Shown here piece by piece: positions 25,244-33,785 of a stretch of DNA of 64,000 nt; position 1 is the stretch's first letter; every line of letters starts with the position of its first letter. The translations under genes were made by a program, and so were the position numbers. This DNA comes from Sulfurimicrobium sp964384915. GTDB taxonomy: Bacteria > Pseudomonadota > Gammaproteobacteria > Burkholderiales > Sulfuricellaceae. The notes under the pieces are model-generated. The model did no database searches and was not told where the DNA came from. It saw only the letters and a list, made by a program, of their open reading frames with translations. The DNA lies in the NCBI GenBank assembly GCA_964384915.1, contig CAYLMA010000001.1:186001-250000 (forward strand), given 5' to 3'.

Positions 25244-26170
25244 ATGCCTATTAACTGGTTTCCCGGTCACATGGTTTCGGCGCGCAAAAAAGCCGCCGAA
25301 ACCATGGAGTCAATCGACCTCATCATCGAGGTACTGGATGCCCGCCTGCCCGAGGCGAGCTGCAACCCGATGATCAAGGAGCTGCGCCTGCACCGCCAGC
25401 GCCCCTGCCTGAAAATACTCAACAAGTCCGATCTGGCAGACCCCGCCGCCACCCAGGACTGGATCAACTTTTACAACCAGCAGCCAGGCGTCAAGGCCGT
25501 CGCCCTGTCCTGCAAGAAGCCGTCCGATGTCGCCAAGGTGCCCGGCCTGTGCCAGGCGCTCGCACCCCATCGTGACTCCAGGATCAAGCCGCTGCGCATG
25601 ATGATCATGGGCATCCCCAACGTCGGCAAGTCCACCCTCATGAATGCGCTGCTTAAGCGCCGGGTGGCGGCGGTCGGGGATGAGCCGGCGGTCACCAAGA
25701 TCCAGCAGTGCTTCGATCTGAACGACCGGATGACGATCACCGACACGCCGGGCCTGATGTGGCCGAAGATCGAGCACGACAGCGACGGCTACATGCTGGC
25801 CGCCAGCCACGCCATCGGCCGCAATGCCGTCATCGACGAGGAAGTCGCCGAATTCCTCGCCAACATCCTGCTCGTGCGCTACCCCTCCCTGCTCACCGCC
25901 CGCTACGGCTGCGCCGTGGAGGGACTGGATGGCATCGGCGTGATCGAAGCCGTCGCCCAGCGGCGCGGCTTCCGCCTCAAGGGGGGCGCCGCGGACCTGG
26001 AAACGGCCTCGCTCGCCCTGCTCACCGACTACCGGGCCGGCGCGCTCGGCCGCATCAGCCTGGAAACGCCGGAAAGCCGGAAAACAATGCTCAGCGAGCA
26101 CCAACGCGCGAAAGCAGAATCCGGCAAAAACACATCTCCCCGCAGCCCCGAAGACAGCGAAACAGAATGA
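25244..26170 (+). CDS. ylqF: YlqF/RbgA-type ribosome assembly GTPase
   Basis: 308 residues. A circularly permuted GTPase: G4 (NKSDLAD) near residue 65 comes before G1 (GIPNVGKSTLMN) near 125, followed by the G3 DTPG of TDTPGLMWPK. The start INWFPGHMVSARK is the family N-terminus, and the C-terminal helical domain is present. In Bacillus the protein acts late in 50S assembly. The last 30 residues are charged and probably disordered. It overlaps the SUI1-family gene by ATGA. Confidence 0.94.
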   Translation: MPINWFPGHMVSARKKAAETMESIDLIIEVLDARLPEASCNPMIKELRLHRQRPCLKILNKSDLADPAATQDWINFYNQQPGVKAVALSCKKPSDVAKVPGLCQALAPHRDSRIKPLRMMIMGIPNVGKSTLMNALLKRRVAAVGDEPAVTKIQQCFDLNDRMTITDTPGLMWPKIEHDSDGYMLAASHAIGRNAVIDEEVAEFLANILLVRYPSLLTARYGCAVEGLDGIGVIEAVAQRRGFRLKGGAADLETASLALLTDYRAGALGRISLETPESRKTMLSEHQRAKAESGKNTSPRSPEDSETE

Positions 26171-26529
26171 AAAGCGGTAGAGCATCCGGTGGATTGGTCT
26201 ATTCCACCGAGCACGGCAGAATGTGTCCCGGGTGCTGCAAACCCGTTGCCGAGTGCATTTGCAGCCAAAACAAGTCAACGCCGGTATCTGACGGCATCGT
26301 GCGCGTCTCCAGGGAAACCAAGGGCCGCAAGGGCAAAGGCGTCACCCTGGTCAAGGGGCTCGCGCTGGATGCGCTGGCCCTCACGCAACTGGGCAAGCAG
26401 CTCAAAACAGCGTGCGGCTCAGGCGGCACCGTGAAGGACGGGGTGATTGAAATCCAGGGCGACCATTGCGAGCGGGTGATCGAAATGCTCAAGCAGCAGG
26501 GCCGGGTTGTCAAGCGGACCGGTGGATAA
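26167..26529 (+). CDS. yciH: SUI1/YciH-family translation initiation factor-like protein
   Basis: 120 residues. A short N-terminal zinc-ribbon-like element has MCPGCCKPVAECIC (cysteines at about 20, 23, 24, 29 and 31), then the SUI1 domain with VRVSRETKGRKGKGVTLVKG and the CGSGGTVKDGVIEIQGDH segment. It resembles the bacterial relative of eIF1, linked to start-codon fidelity and translation under stress. The ATG at 26167 overlaps the stop of the GTPase gene. Both gene products act on ribosomes. Confidence 0.93.
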   Translation: MKSGRASGGLVYSTEHGRMCPGCCKPVAECICSQNKSTPVSDGIVRVSRETKGRKGKGVTLVKGLALDALALTQLGKQLKTACGSGGTVKDGVIEIQGDHCERVIEMLKQQGRVVKRTGG

Positions 26530-26637
26530 ACTCAGATACTGCCCTGCCCGGAGGGGAAACGACGCGTGTTTAGTACTGATGATACAATGCAGCCAGGCAT
26601 TTTCATGCCGACATTATTATCATCTACAGGAGTTTTC

Positions 26638-27015
26638 ATGAAGATTCTATCCATCGCTTTCGCCGGATTTATTGGCATCCTGGGCCTGACCTCATTCAGC
26701 GCCACCGCCGCAGACGCCGGCCTGAAGACCGTCGCAGCCCTGCACCAGAACAAGGCCGCCCTCGCCGGCCAGACGATCCGCGCCCAAGGCAAGGTGGTGA
26801 AGGTCAACAACAACATCATGGGGCGCAACTTTGTTCATGTGCAGGATGGCACAGGCGATGCCAATAGCAACGACTTGCTCGTTACCAGCAAGCAAACCGC
26901 CAATGTCGGCGACCAGGTCACCATTTCCGGCGTGGTGGCGGTAAACAGGGATTTTGGCAGCGGTTACTCGTACCCCCTGCTGATTGAAGAGGCCACCATC
27001 ACCCCCAAGAAGTAA
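26638..27015 (+). CDS. Exported OB-fold protein (NrfJ-like)
   Basis: 125 residues. A clear Sec signal peptide (MKILSIAFAGFIGILGLTSFSATA, cleavage after ATA near residue 24). The mature part is an OB-fold of the tRNA-anticodon-like type: AGQTIRAQGKVVKVNNNIMG, RNFVHVQDGTGDAN, VGDQVTISGVVAVNRDFGSG, YPLLIEEATI. Related periplasmic proteins are found near c-type cytochrome genes, but the ligand is unknown. CAGGAG lies five bases upstream of the ATG at 26638. Confidence 0.85.
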   Translation: MKILSIAFAGFIGILGLTSFSATAADAGLKTVAALHQNKAALAGQTIRAQGKVVKVNNNIMGRNFVHVQDGTGDANSNDLLVTSKQTANVGDQVTISGVVAVNRDFGSGYSYPLLIEEATITPKK

Positions 27016-27176
27016 AGGCAGCCCGGCGGTTGATCCCGCCATGTGAAGAGCCGCTTCAAGCAGCTTCCGGATGTACGTGATGGCGGGTTCGAAACTGATA
27101 ACCCGTTGGCACGACACCTGGAGGACCGCTAATTTCCAGTCCAGGCTGCGACTCCCAGCCCATCATGGTCAAGCGC

Positions 27177-27452
27177 TTATGCATCATTCTCGTAGCTTGA
27201 TGGCGTGACTCCCGCACGAGACAGGTATTCGCGCAGGTGCTTGATCATCGTTCTATCGCAGACACTGCTTTGGTGAGGGTGGTGCAAAAACTCCTCCAAC
27301 CCGTTGAGTTCAACGCGGAAGCGCGCACCGTGCGCGGGGGTGATGTCGGCACCCAGGTGGCGCAGCAGGGATTCGATTTCGCGCCAGTGGATATTGCCGC
27401 TGACCGGGTCATGGAATATGGCGCGCAGCAGGTTGCTGTGCTTGTGGCTCAT
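27177..27452 (-). CDS. HicA-like toxin-family protein, solitary
   Basis: 91 residues. Matches the short HicA-type (dsRBD-like) toxins: MSHKHSNLLRAIFHDPVSG, IHWREIESLLRHLGADI, ARFRVELNGLEEFLHHPHQ, then IKHLREYLSRAGV. The catalytic His of HicA is normally in a GSH motif; here the position reads HGARFRVE, so activity is uncertain. No HicB antitoxin gene lies on either side; many bacteria carry such lone members with unknown role. The start at 27452 has AAGGAG seven bases upstream. Confidence 0.75.
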   Translation of the reverse strand: MSHKHSNLLRAIFHDPVSGNIHWREIESLLRHLGADITPAHGARFRVELNGLEEFLHHPHQSSVCDRTMIKHLREYLSRAGVTPSSYENDA

Positions 27453-27618
27453 GGCATGGCTCCTTGTAAGGTGCGTCCTGGTGTCCAGCATTATCACCTC
27501 TTCCAGCCAGATAAAGCAAAGTTGAGGGGGGTTTGCGCGTTATGGAATAATGCCCCCTCTGCCGCCTTCCTTGAGGCATGTAAGCAATAAGGCTGGCTAA
27601 CCGATACCCAAAGACCCC

Positions 27619-29418
27619 ATGTCCCAATTCGAGCACGCTCATTCCAGCACGACGCCCCAGGCTGACCGTGCCGACCTGCATTCGATCGGCCGCCTGTTCC
27701 CCTATTTATGGGAATTCCGCGGCCGCGTGCTGCTGGCGCTGGCCCTCCTGGTCGGCGCCAAGCTGGCTGCTGTGATGGTGCCGCTGGTGCTGAAGGAGAT
27801 CATCGATGCGCTTGACAAGTCCCGCGCCGACCTGGTCTTACCGCTGACGCTGATCATCGCCTACGGCCTGCTGCGTTTTGCCAGCACGACGTTTTCCGAT
27901 CTGCGCGACGTGGTGTTCGGCAAGGTGACGCAGCGCGCCATGCGCCGCGTGAGCATGGCGGTGTTCGAGCATTTGCATGCGCTGTCGCTGCGCTTTCATC
28001 TGGAGCGCCAGACCGGCGGCATCACCCGCGACATCGAGCGCGGCACCAAGGCCATTTCCAGCCTGGTGGGATTTTTGCTGTTCCGCATCACCCCCACCGT
28101 GCTGGAAATCCTGATGGTGGCAGCCATCCTGTTCATCAAGCTGGACTGGGTGTTCGGGCTGATCACGCTGGTCACGCTGGCGGCATACATCGGCTTCACC
28201 GTAGCCATCACCGACTGGCGCACGCAGTTCGTGCGCCGCGCCAACACGCTGGATTCCGATGCCTATGGCCGCGCTATCGACAGCCTGCTGAACTACGAAA
28301 CGGTAAAATACTTCGGCAACGAGCGCTATGAGGCGGCGCGCTACGACACCAGCCTGGCAGAATGGGAGCAGGTAGCCCTGCAATCGCAGCGCTCGCTCGG
28401 TCTCCTGAATGCGGCACAGGCCGGCGTCATCGCCATCGGTGTCACGCTGATGGTGCTGCGCGCCGCCAACGGCGTGGTGGAAGGCACGCTCACGCTGGGC
28501 GATCTGGTCATGGTCAATGCCTTTCTGTTGCAGATGTTCCAGCCATTGAGCTTCCTTGGGGTGATGTACCGCCAGATCAAGCAGTCCATGACCGACGTGG
28601 AACGCATGTTCAGCCTGCTGCAACGCCCCAGGGAAATCGAAGATGCGCCGGACGGGCGCCCCCTGGCTGCGCATGGGGGCGAGGTGAAGTTCGAGCACGT
28701 CAGCTTCGCCTACAATCCCGACCGCCCGATTCTGCATGACGTCAGCTTTACCGTTCCGGCCGGCAGAACCGTGGCCGCAGTGGGCGCCAGCGGTGCGGGC
28801 AAATCCACCCTGGCACGCCTGCTGTTTCGCTTTTACGACGTGAATGAAGGCGCCATCCAGATCGATGGCCAGGACATCCGCCACGTCACGCAGGACAGCC
28901 TGCGCGCCGCCATCGGCGTGGTGCCGCAGGATACCGTGCTGTTCAACGACAGTATTTATTACAACATCGCCTACGGCCGCCCCGACGCCACGCGCGATGA
29001 AGTCATCATTGCCGCCCGCGCCGCGCATATCCTGGATTTCATCGAATCCCTGCCGCAGGGTTGGGAAACCGTGGTCGGCGAACGCGGCCTGAAGCTTTCC
29101 GGCGGCGAAAAACAGCGCGTCGCCATCGCCCGCACCTTGCTCAAAAATCCGGCGATCCTGATCCTGGACGAAGCCACCTCCGCGCTCGACACCAAGACCG
29201 AAAAAGCCATCCAGGCCGAGTTGCTGGAAATCGCCAGAAGCCGCACCAGCCTGATCATCGCGCACCGGCTTTCCACCGTGGTCGAAGCCGACGAGATCCT
29301 GGTCATGGAAGCCGGGCGCATCGTCGAGCGCGGACGGCATCCCGAACTGCTGGCGAAAGACGGCGTGTACGCGCACATGTGGGCGCTGCAACAACAGGCG
29401 GAGGAGGCGGCCGAATAA
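27619..29418 (+). CDS. Atm1/HMT1-type ABC exporter (fused permease-ATPase)
   Basis: 599 residues, one half-transporter. Six membrane spans in residues 25-310 are followed by an ATPase domain with Walker A (VGASGAGKSTLARLL), signature LSGGEKQRVAIART, Walker B ILILDEATSALD and the switch His in IIAHRLST. The sequence is of the Atm1/heavy-metal-tolerance group (RRANTLDSDAYGRAIDSLLN, FNDSIYYNIAYGR). Bacterial members export glutathione-metal or glutathione persulfide species. It works as a homodimer. A sulfur-related role is plausible in this organism but is not shown. Confidence 0.92.
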   Translation: MSQFEHAHSSTTPQADRADLHSIGRLFPYLWEFRGRVLLALALLVGAKLAAVMVPLVLKEIIDALDKSRADLVLPLTLIIAYGLLRFASTTFSDLRDVVFGKVTQRAMRRVSMAVFEHLHALSLRFHLERQTGGITRDIERGTKAISSLVGFLLFRITPTVLEILMVAAILFIKLDWVFGLITLVTLAAYIGFTVAITDWRTQFVRRANTLDSDAYGRAIDSLLNYETVKYFGNERYEAARYDTSLAEWEQVALQSQRSLGLLNAAQAGVIAIGVTLMVLRAANGVVEGTLTLGDLVMVNAFLLQMFQPLSFLGVMYRQIKQSMTDVERMFSLLQRPREIEDAPDGRPLAAHGGEVKFEHVSFAYNPDRPILHDVSFTVPAGRTVAAVGASGAGKSTLARLLFRFYDVNEGAIQIDGQDIRHVTQDSLRAAIGVVPQDTVLFNDSIYYNIAYGRPDATRDEVIIAARAAHILDFIESLPQGWETVVGERGLKLSGGEKQRVAIARTLLKNPAILILDEATSALDTKTEKAIQAELLEIARSRTSLIIAHRLSTVVEADEILVMEAGRIVERGRHPELLAKDGVYAHMWALQQQAEEAAE

Positions 29419-29512
29419 GCTTGCCGGCCTGTACCTAGGCATTTGGCAGCGCGAGGCCCGCTGCATGCCCGCACCCGGCAACAATCAACTGGAGGGCACA
29501 CCCATGCCATGC

Positions 29513-29773
29513 TTATTTCAAACAACTGAGGCTGCTGGCCCCCTTCCCATCTGCACCCACGACGGCAACACATTGCGCCGCCCCGCACTGGCAGTTGGCG
29601 ATGACAAAGCCCCCCTCGTTTGTTTTCGTGCACACGCAGGCTGGCGGTGGGAAAACGGAGGGCAGTTTTCTCTCTGCGTCGGAGCGGCCCGCCGTGTCGG
29701 CGAGAACGTTGAATGTTGCCGAGAACAGGGCAATGCCCATGACTATTCCGGATCTCATAGGATGTGCGTTCAC
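29513..29773 (-). CDS. Small exported cysteine-rich protein
   Basis: 86 residues from a GTG at 29773 that has GGGGGAGGG seven bases upstream. A signal peptide (RSGIVMGIALFSATFNVLA) is followed by a mature part of about 60 residues with six cysteines, arranged as CVC, CQC, QC and a late single Cys (PPACVCTKTNEG; ANCQCGAAQC). CxC pairs suggest metal binding or disulfides in the periplasm. It lies next to the Atm1-type exporter on the opposite strand. No family recognised, and the gene call itself is moderate. Confidence 0.55.
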   Translation of the reverse strand: MNAHPMRSGIVMGIALFSATFNVLADTAGRSDAERKLPSVFPPPACVCTKTNEGGFVIANCQCGAAQCVAVVGADGKGASSLSCLK

Positions 29774-29899
29774 GCTGCGGCCCTCCCCCGTCTCATCAAA
29801 CTTCATGTTAGCAAATTCACCGTTAAAAACTTACGGGTTTTTCTCCTGCACTGCCGAAACGCCACAGCCATCTCTCGAATCGCCTTGCTGCCGGCTTGT

Positions 29900-30184
29900 T
29901 CAGAGCGTCGTCAAGCGTGCGAGCCAGTCGCCGAATAGGATCGTAAGCACATTCACGGCCGGCAGGACGTAGAAAAAACCGCGCATAAGGCTGCGCAAGG
30001 TGCGATTTGCGGTTTTCAGCTCCATGAAATGATCGACCACAATTCTGCCCTTGAATGCCATGGTCAGGGAGATGATGAGGGTGACGGCCAAGCCAGGTTC
30101 GACGGCTTCCCCGACCCAGGCACCACCCAGTGTCAGCGCCACCAGCAGGAGCCAGAGACGGTCGAGCAGTTTTTCATGTGTCAT
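29900..30184 (-). CDS. norF: NorF-like small membrane protein
   Basis: 94 residues with two or three hydrophobic helices (LWLLLVALTLGGAWVGEAV; LAVTLIISLTMAFKG; FFYVLPAVNVLTILFG), related to cytochrome oxidase subunit IV/NorF proteins (GRIVVDHFMELKTANRTLRS). It follows the subunit III-like gene by two to fourteen bases, the standard norEF pair. NorE and NorF raise nitric oxide reductase activity in denitrifiers. GGAG lies six bases before the ATG at 30184; an ATG at 30196 just after the norE stop is also possible. Confidence 0.8.
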   Translation of the reverse strand: MTHEKLLDRLWLLLVALTLGGAWVGEAVEPGLAVTLIISLTMAFKGRIVVDHFMELKTANRTLRSLMRGFFYVLPAVNVLTILFGDWLARLTTL

Positions 30185-30197
30185 CTCGCTCTCCATC

Positions 30198-30791
30198 TCA
30201 GTGCAGCACGTAGAGGAGTGGAAAAATCACCAGCCAGGCCAGGTCGGTGGCATGCCAATAGGAGGCAAAAGCCTCCAGGCCGTCGTGGTCCTGCGGAGAA
30301 TAGGCGCCGCTTCGGGTGCGCACCATCACCCACATCAGCCCCATCATTCCCCAGACGACGTGCACCATATGGGTAAAGGTGAGGTAGTAATAAACGGTGA
30401 AAAACAGGTTCATGCCGCCGGTGATGCCTTGGCTGAGATTCCACCGGAACTCCAGGACTTTGATGAGCAGGTAGGCGGATGCTGCCAGCAGCACCAGCAA
30501 CAGCCAGCGGAAACATTTCTGCAGCCGGTTCTGCCGGATCGCATGCACGGCCTTGGCAACGAAATAGCTGCCGGAAATCATCATCAAAGTGTTGAGCGTA
30601 CCGGCCAGCGTGCTCAGGCGGGCGGGGCCTTCCCGGAAAACTTCCGGGTAATGCGCCCGGGCAACGAAATACACGCCGAACAGCAGCGCGAACTCAGTCA
30701 TCTCGCTCAGTATCCCGGCCCAGATCCCCTTATTGCCCGGGATGCGGCCTGCGGCGGGCTCTGGCGGTGGGACATCAGCGGTCGATAACAC
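30198..30791 (-). CDS. norE: NorE-like haem-copper oxidase subunit III
   Basis: 197 residues, five membrane spans, of the subunit III family (GIWAGILSEMTEFALLFGVY; THMVHVVWGMMGLMW; ASYWHATDLAWLVIFPLLY). The short five-helix form beside a NorF-like gene indicates NorE rather than a CoxC of an aa3 oxidase. GTG start with GAGG seven bases upstream. No norB, norC or coxAB is in the window, so the partner enzyme must be encoded elsewhere or be absent. Confidence 0.85.
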   Translation of the reverse strand: MLSTADVPPPEPAAGRIPGNKGIWAGILSEMTEFALLFGVYFVARAHYPEVFREGPARLSTLAGTLNTLMMISGSYFVAKAVHAIRQNRLQKCFRWLLLVLLAASAYLLIKVLEFRWNLSQGITGGMNLFFTVYYYLTFTHMVHVVWGMMGLMWVMVRTRSGAYSPQDHDGLEAFASYWHATDLAWLVIFPLLYVLH

Positions 30792-30928
30792 TGGTGAGCC
30801 TCAGTATGAAACCCCGATGAATCACTGTAGCAGGGATTTGAACGGTCCGGAATGGCTGTACTCGAAGCAGAAAAATTTGCGCGGCAAGGCATGATAAAAT
30901 GGCTCCCCATTCAGGAGCAGTTTGTTGC

Positions 30929-32926
30929 ATGCTTTCCACGCTCAACTCCCCGCAGCGCGAGGCGGTAAAATATCTTGACGGCCCGCTACTGGTGCTGGCC
31001 GGCGCCGGTAGCGGCAAGACGCGAGTCATCACGCACAAGATCGTTTACCTGATCGAAACCTGTGGTTTCAGCGCAAGCAACATTGCTGCCATCACCTTCA
31101 CCAACAAGGCCGCGCGGGAGATGCAGGAGCGCGTGGGGAAGCTGCTGCAGGGCAAGTCGGCGCGCGGCCTGACGGTGACCACCTTTCACTCGCTCGGCCT
31201 GCACATCCTGCGCCAGGAAGCCAGGCATCTCGGCTACAAGCCACGCTTCTCGGTGCTCGATGCCTCGGACAGCGCGGGCATTCTCAACGACATCCTGAAG
31301 ACCACCGACAAGAAGGAAATCCGCCGCGCCCAGTCCGTCATTTCCAACTGGAAGAACGCCCAGCTTCCGCCCTCACTTGCCGCCCAGCAGGCAGCCGATG
31401 AAGTTGAACGCCAGCTCGCTGTCATCTACCAAGCCTACCAGGACACCCTGCAAGCCTACCAGGCGATGGATTTCGATGATCTGATCCGCCTGCCGGTCGA
31501 GTTGTTCGACAGGCATCCGGAGGTGCTGGAAAAGTGGCGCGACAAGCTGCGCTACCTGCTCATAGACGAATACCAGGACACCAACACCTGCCAGTACCAG
31601 CTGGTCAAGCAGCTCGCCGGCAGCCGCGGCGCATTCACCGCGGTGGGTGACGACGACCAAGCCATCTACGCCTGGCGCGGCGCCAATGTGGAAAACCTGA
31701 AATTACTGCAGGACGATTACTCCGGCCTGCAGGTGATCAAGCTGGAACAGAATTACCGCTCCACCGTGCGCATCCTGCGCGCCGCCAACACCCTGATCGC
31801 CAACAACCCCAAGCTGTTCGAAAAGAAATTATGGAGCGATCTGGGACACGGCGACCCGATCCAGATCATGTCGGCGAAAGATGACGAGCAGGAGGCTGAG
31901 AACGTGGTCATGCGCCTGCAGACCCACAAATTCCAGCACCGCACGCGTTTTGCCGATTATGCGATCCTGTACCGCGGCAACCACCAGGCGCGCATTTTCG
32001 AACAGTACCTGCGCAACGAAAAAATCCCCTACATTCTCTCCGGCGGACAGTCATTTTTCGACCGCAGCGAGATCAAGGACATCATTGCCTATCTCCGATT
32101 GCTGGCCAACAGCGACGACGACCCGGCTTTCATCCGCGCGGTGACCACGCCGAAACGCGGCATCGGCACCAGCACCCTGGAAAAACTCGGCAATTACGCC
32201 GCCGAGCGTCATGTCAGCCTGTTCGCCGCGGCCTTCGAAGCGGGCATGGAGCATCAGCTCGGACCCAAGCAATACCACCCGCTGATGGAGTTCTGCAATT
32301 TCATCAACAGCCTCTCCCTGCGCGCAGAGCGCGAGAGTTGCAATGTCATTATGGCCGACCTGCTCAATGCCATCGGCTACGAATCCCACCTCTTCGACCA
32401 GGAAGAAGCCCGCGCCGCGCAGAACAAGTGGAACAACGTGCAGGAATTCGTCGGCTGGATCAACAAGAAAGGCGAGGAGGACGGCAAAACGGTGATCGAG
32501 CTGGCCCAGACCATCGCCCTGATCAACATCCTCGACAGCCGCGAGGACCATGACGCGGACGCGGTGCGCCTGTCCACCCTGCATGCCGCGAAAGGCCTGG
32601 AATACCCCCATGTCTTCCTGGTCGGCGTGGAAGAGGGCATCCTTCCGCACCGCGAAAGCATCGACAACGGCCAGATCGAGGAAGAGCGGCGCCTGATGTA
32701 CGTCGGCATCACCCGTGCCCAGAAAGGCCTGACCCTGTCCCACTGCCACAAGCGCAAGCGCGCCGGCGAATGGCAGGGCTGCGAACCCAGCCGTTTCATT
32801 GACGAACTGCACCAGGATGACCTGCGCGGCAATGGCCGCGGCCAGGCCGACCCTCAGACACAGAAGGACGAAGGCTCCGCCCGGCTCGCCCAGCTCAAGG
32901 CGATGCTGGCAAACAGCGGGAAATAA
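30929..32926 (+). CDS. rep: Rep, ATP-dependent 3'-5' DNA helicase
   Basis: 665 residues, superfamily 1 UvrD/Rep type. Motifs seen: Q motif LNSPQREAV, Walker A AGAGSGKTRVI near residue 25, AITFTNKAAREMQ, Walker B YLLIDEYQDTN, GDDDQAIYAWRGA, LEQNYRST, and the C-terminal STLHAAKGLEYPHVF and YVGITRAQ. Closer to Rep than UvrD by overall length and the C-terminus. It removes protein obstacles from replication forks. The ATG at 30929 follows AGGAG at 11 bases. Confidence 0.94.
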   Translation: MLSTLNSPQREAVKYLDGPLLVLAGAGSGKTRVITHKIVYLIETCGFSASNIAAITFTNKAAREMQERVGKLLQGKSARGLTVTTFHSLGLHILRQEARHLGYKPRFSVLDASDSAGILNDILKTTDKKEIRRAQSVISNWKNAQLPPSLAAQQAADEVERQLAVIYQAYQDTLQAYQAMDFDDLIRLPVELFDRHPEVLEKWRDKLRYLLIDEYQDTNTCQYQLVKQLAGSRGAFTAVGDDDQAIYAWRGANVENLKLLQDDYSGLQVIKLEQNYRSTVRILRAANTLIANNPKLFEKKLWSDLGHGDPIQIMSAKDDEQEAENVVMRLQTHKFQHRTRFADYAILYRGNHQARIFEQYLRNEKIPYILSGGQSFFDRSEIKDIIAYLRLLANSDDDPAFIRAVTTPKRGIGTSTLEKLGNYAAERHVSLFAAAFEAGMEHQLGPKQYHPLMEFCNFINSLSLRAERESCNVIMADLLNAIGYESHLFDQEEARAAQNKWNNVQEFVGWINKKGEEDGKTVIELAQTIALINILDSREDHDADAVRLSTLHAAKGLEYPHVFLVGVEEGILPHRESIDNGQIEEERRLMYVGITRAQKGLTLSHCHKRKRAGEWQGCEPSRFIDELHQDDLRGNGRGQADPQTQKDEGSARLAQLKAMLANSGK

Positions 32927-32959
32927 AAAAAGCGCAGCGTTTTCGCGCTGCGCCTTTTT
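32926..32959 (+). terminator. Rho-independent terminator after rep
   Basis: Stem GCGCAGCG / CGCTGCGC with a six-base loop, flanked by an A-tract and followed by CTTTTT. It can also serve the cytochrome gene converging from the right. Confidence 0.9.
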
Positions 32960-32980
32960 AGGGTCTTTTAGCCTACGGAA

Positions 32981-33475
32981 TTACGGGGCTGTAAACTTGG
33001 CGCCTGCGGAATTGCCCATGTAAGCCACAGCGCGGCCCAGCTCGACATCCGACAGATCAGGTGCACCGCCACGCGCCGGCATGCCGCGGATACCTTCGAC
33101 GGCATGCTTGACCAGCGTATCGTAGCCCTGGCCAATCCGTTTCGCCCAGTCGCCCTTGTTTCCTTGCTTGGGCGCACCCAGAGCACCGGATGTATGGCAA
33201 GCAGTACATACGGCGTTGAAAACTTCCTCGCCGCTCTTTTCGACCTTGGGCGCACTGGCATCCACCACTTTGACTTCACCCACCGGCTTGATGCGCTCTG
33301 CAACCACCTTGGCCTGAACATCGTCAGCATCCTGGTTCACATGGGTGGACTGAATGCCGAGCACCAGTTGAATAATCAAGAAAATTGCAATCAGCGGGGC
33401 AACCAGACCGCCAACGGTTGCAATGACAACCTGCATCGGAGTGGTTTTTGTCATCTCTTCGTGATGCTCGCTCAT
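32981..33475 (-). CDS. Membrane-anchored class I cytochrome c (c5 type)
   Basis: 164 residues. An uncleaved N-terminal helix (VVIATVGGLVAPLIAIFLIIQ, about residues 16-40) anchors it. One haem motif CTACH at 90-94 and a candidate Met ligand in IRGMPARGG. The cytochrome c5 family GEEVFNAVCTACH and VKHAVEGIRGMP patterns fit. It probably passes electrons to a terminal oxidase in the periplasm. AAGGA lies seven bases upstream of the ATG. Converges on rep. Confidence 0.92.
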   Translation of the reverse strand: MSEHHEEMTKTTPMQVVIATVGGLVAPLIAIFLIIQLVLGIQSTHVNQDADDVQAKVVAERIKPVGEVKVVDASAPKVEKSGEEVFNAVCTACHTSGALGAPKQGNKGDWAKRIGQGYDTLVKHAVEGIRGMPARGGAPDLSDVELGRAVAYMGNSAGAKFTAP

Positions 33476-33785
33476 GAGTCAATCCTTAAGCTGGAATTCA
33501 AAAGTAGCGAATTATAACGACAAACCGCACTGTTTGCATCATCGGCGCCAGACATTCATCAACTTTTGTTTGCATCCCGCCGATGTCGGTTTAAAATAAC
33601 CACCCTTTTAAATTTTAAAACCAAACGCGGCACGGGAATTGCTAGAATGCTGGGGCACGACCAAGCACCTGCCGCCAGATGCATCACGGGGTTTCTTAAA
33701 AAAACGTTCTAATCTATTGATGATTAAACGCTAAGCCAATACAATCCCATTGGAATTATTATCGCTCTCGAGTGGGCGCAAGACC
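33476..33785 (+). promoter_or_regulatory. Upstream region of lpxC and the cytochrome gene
   Basis: About 310 bases, AT-rich in parts, with no gene. A short inverted repeat CCAAT...ATTGG sits at 33735-33752 just before lpxC. It must hold divergent promoters, but I could not fix a -35/-10 pair with confidence. The absence of ftsZ immediately upstream of lpxC is worth noting, since ftsQAZ-lpxC is a common order. Confidence 0.4.

Noticed and set aside
27838..29484. 548-codon antisense frame over the ABC exporter gene
   Set aside because: Mirrors the exporter codons, has no ribosome site or recognisable domain.
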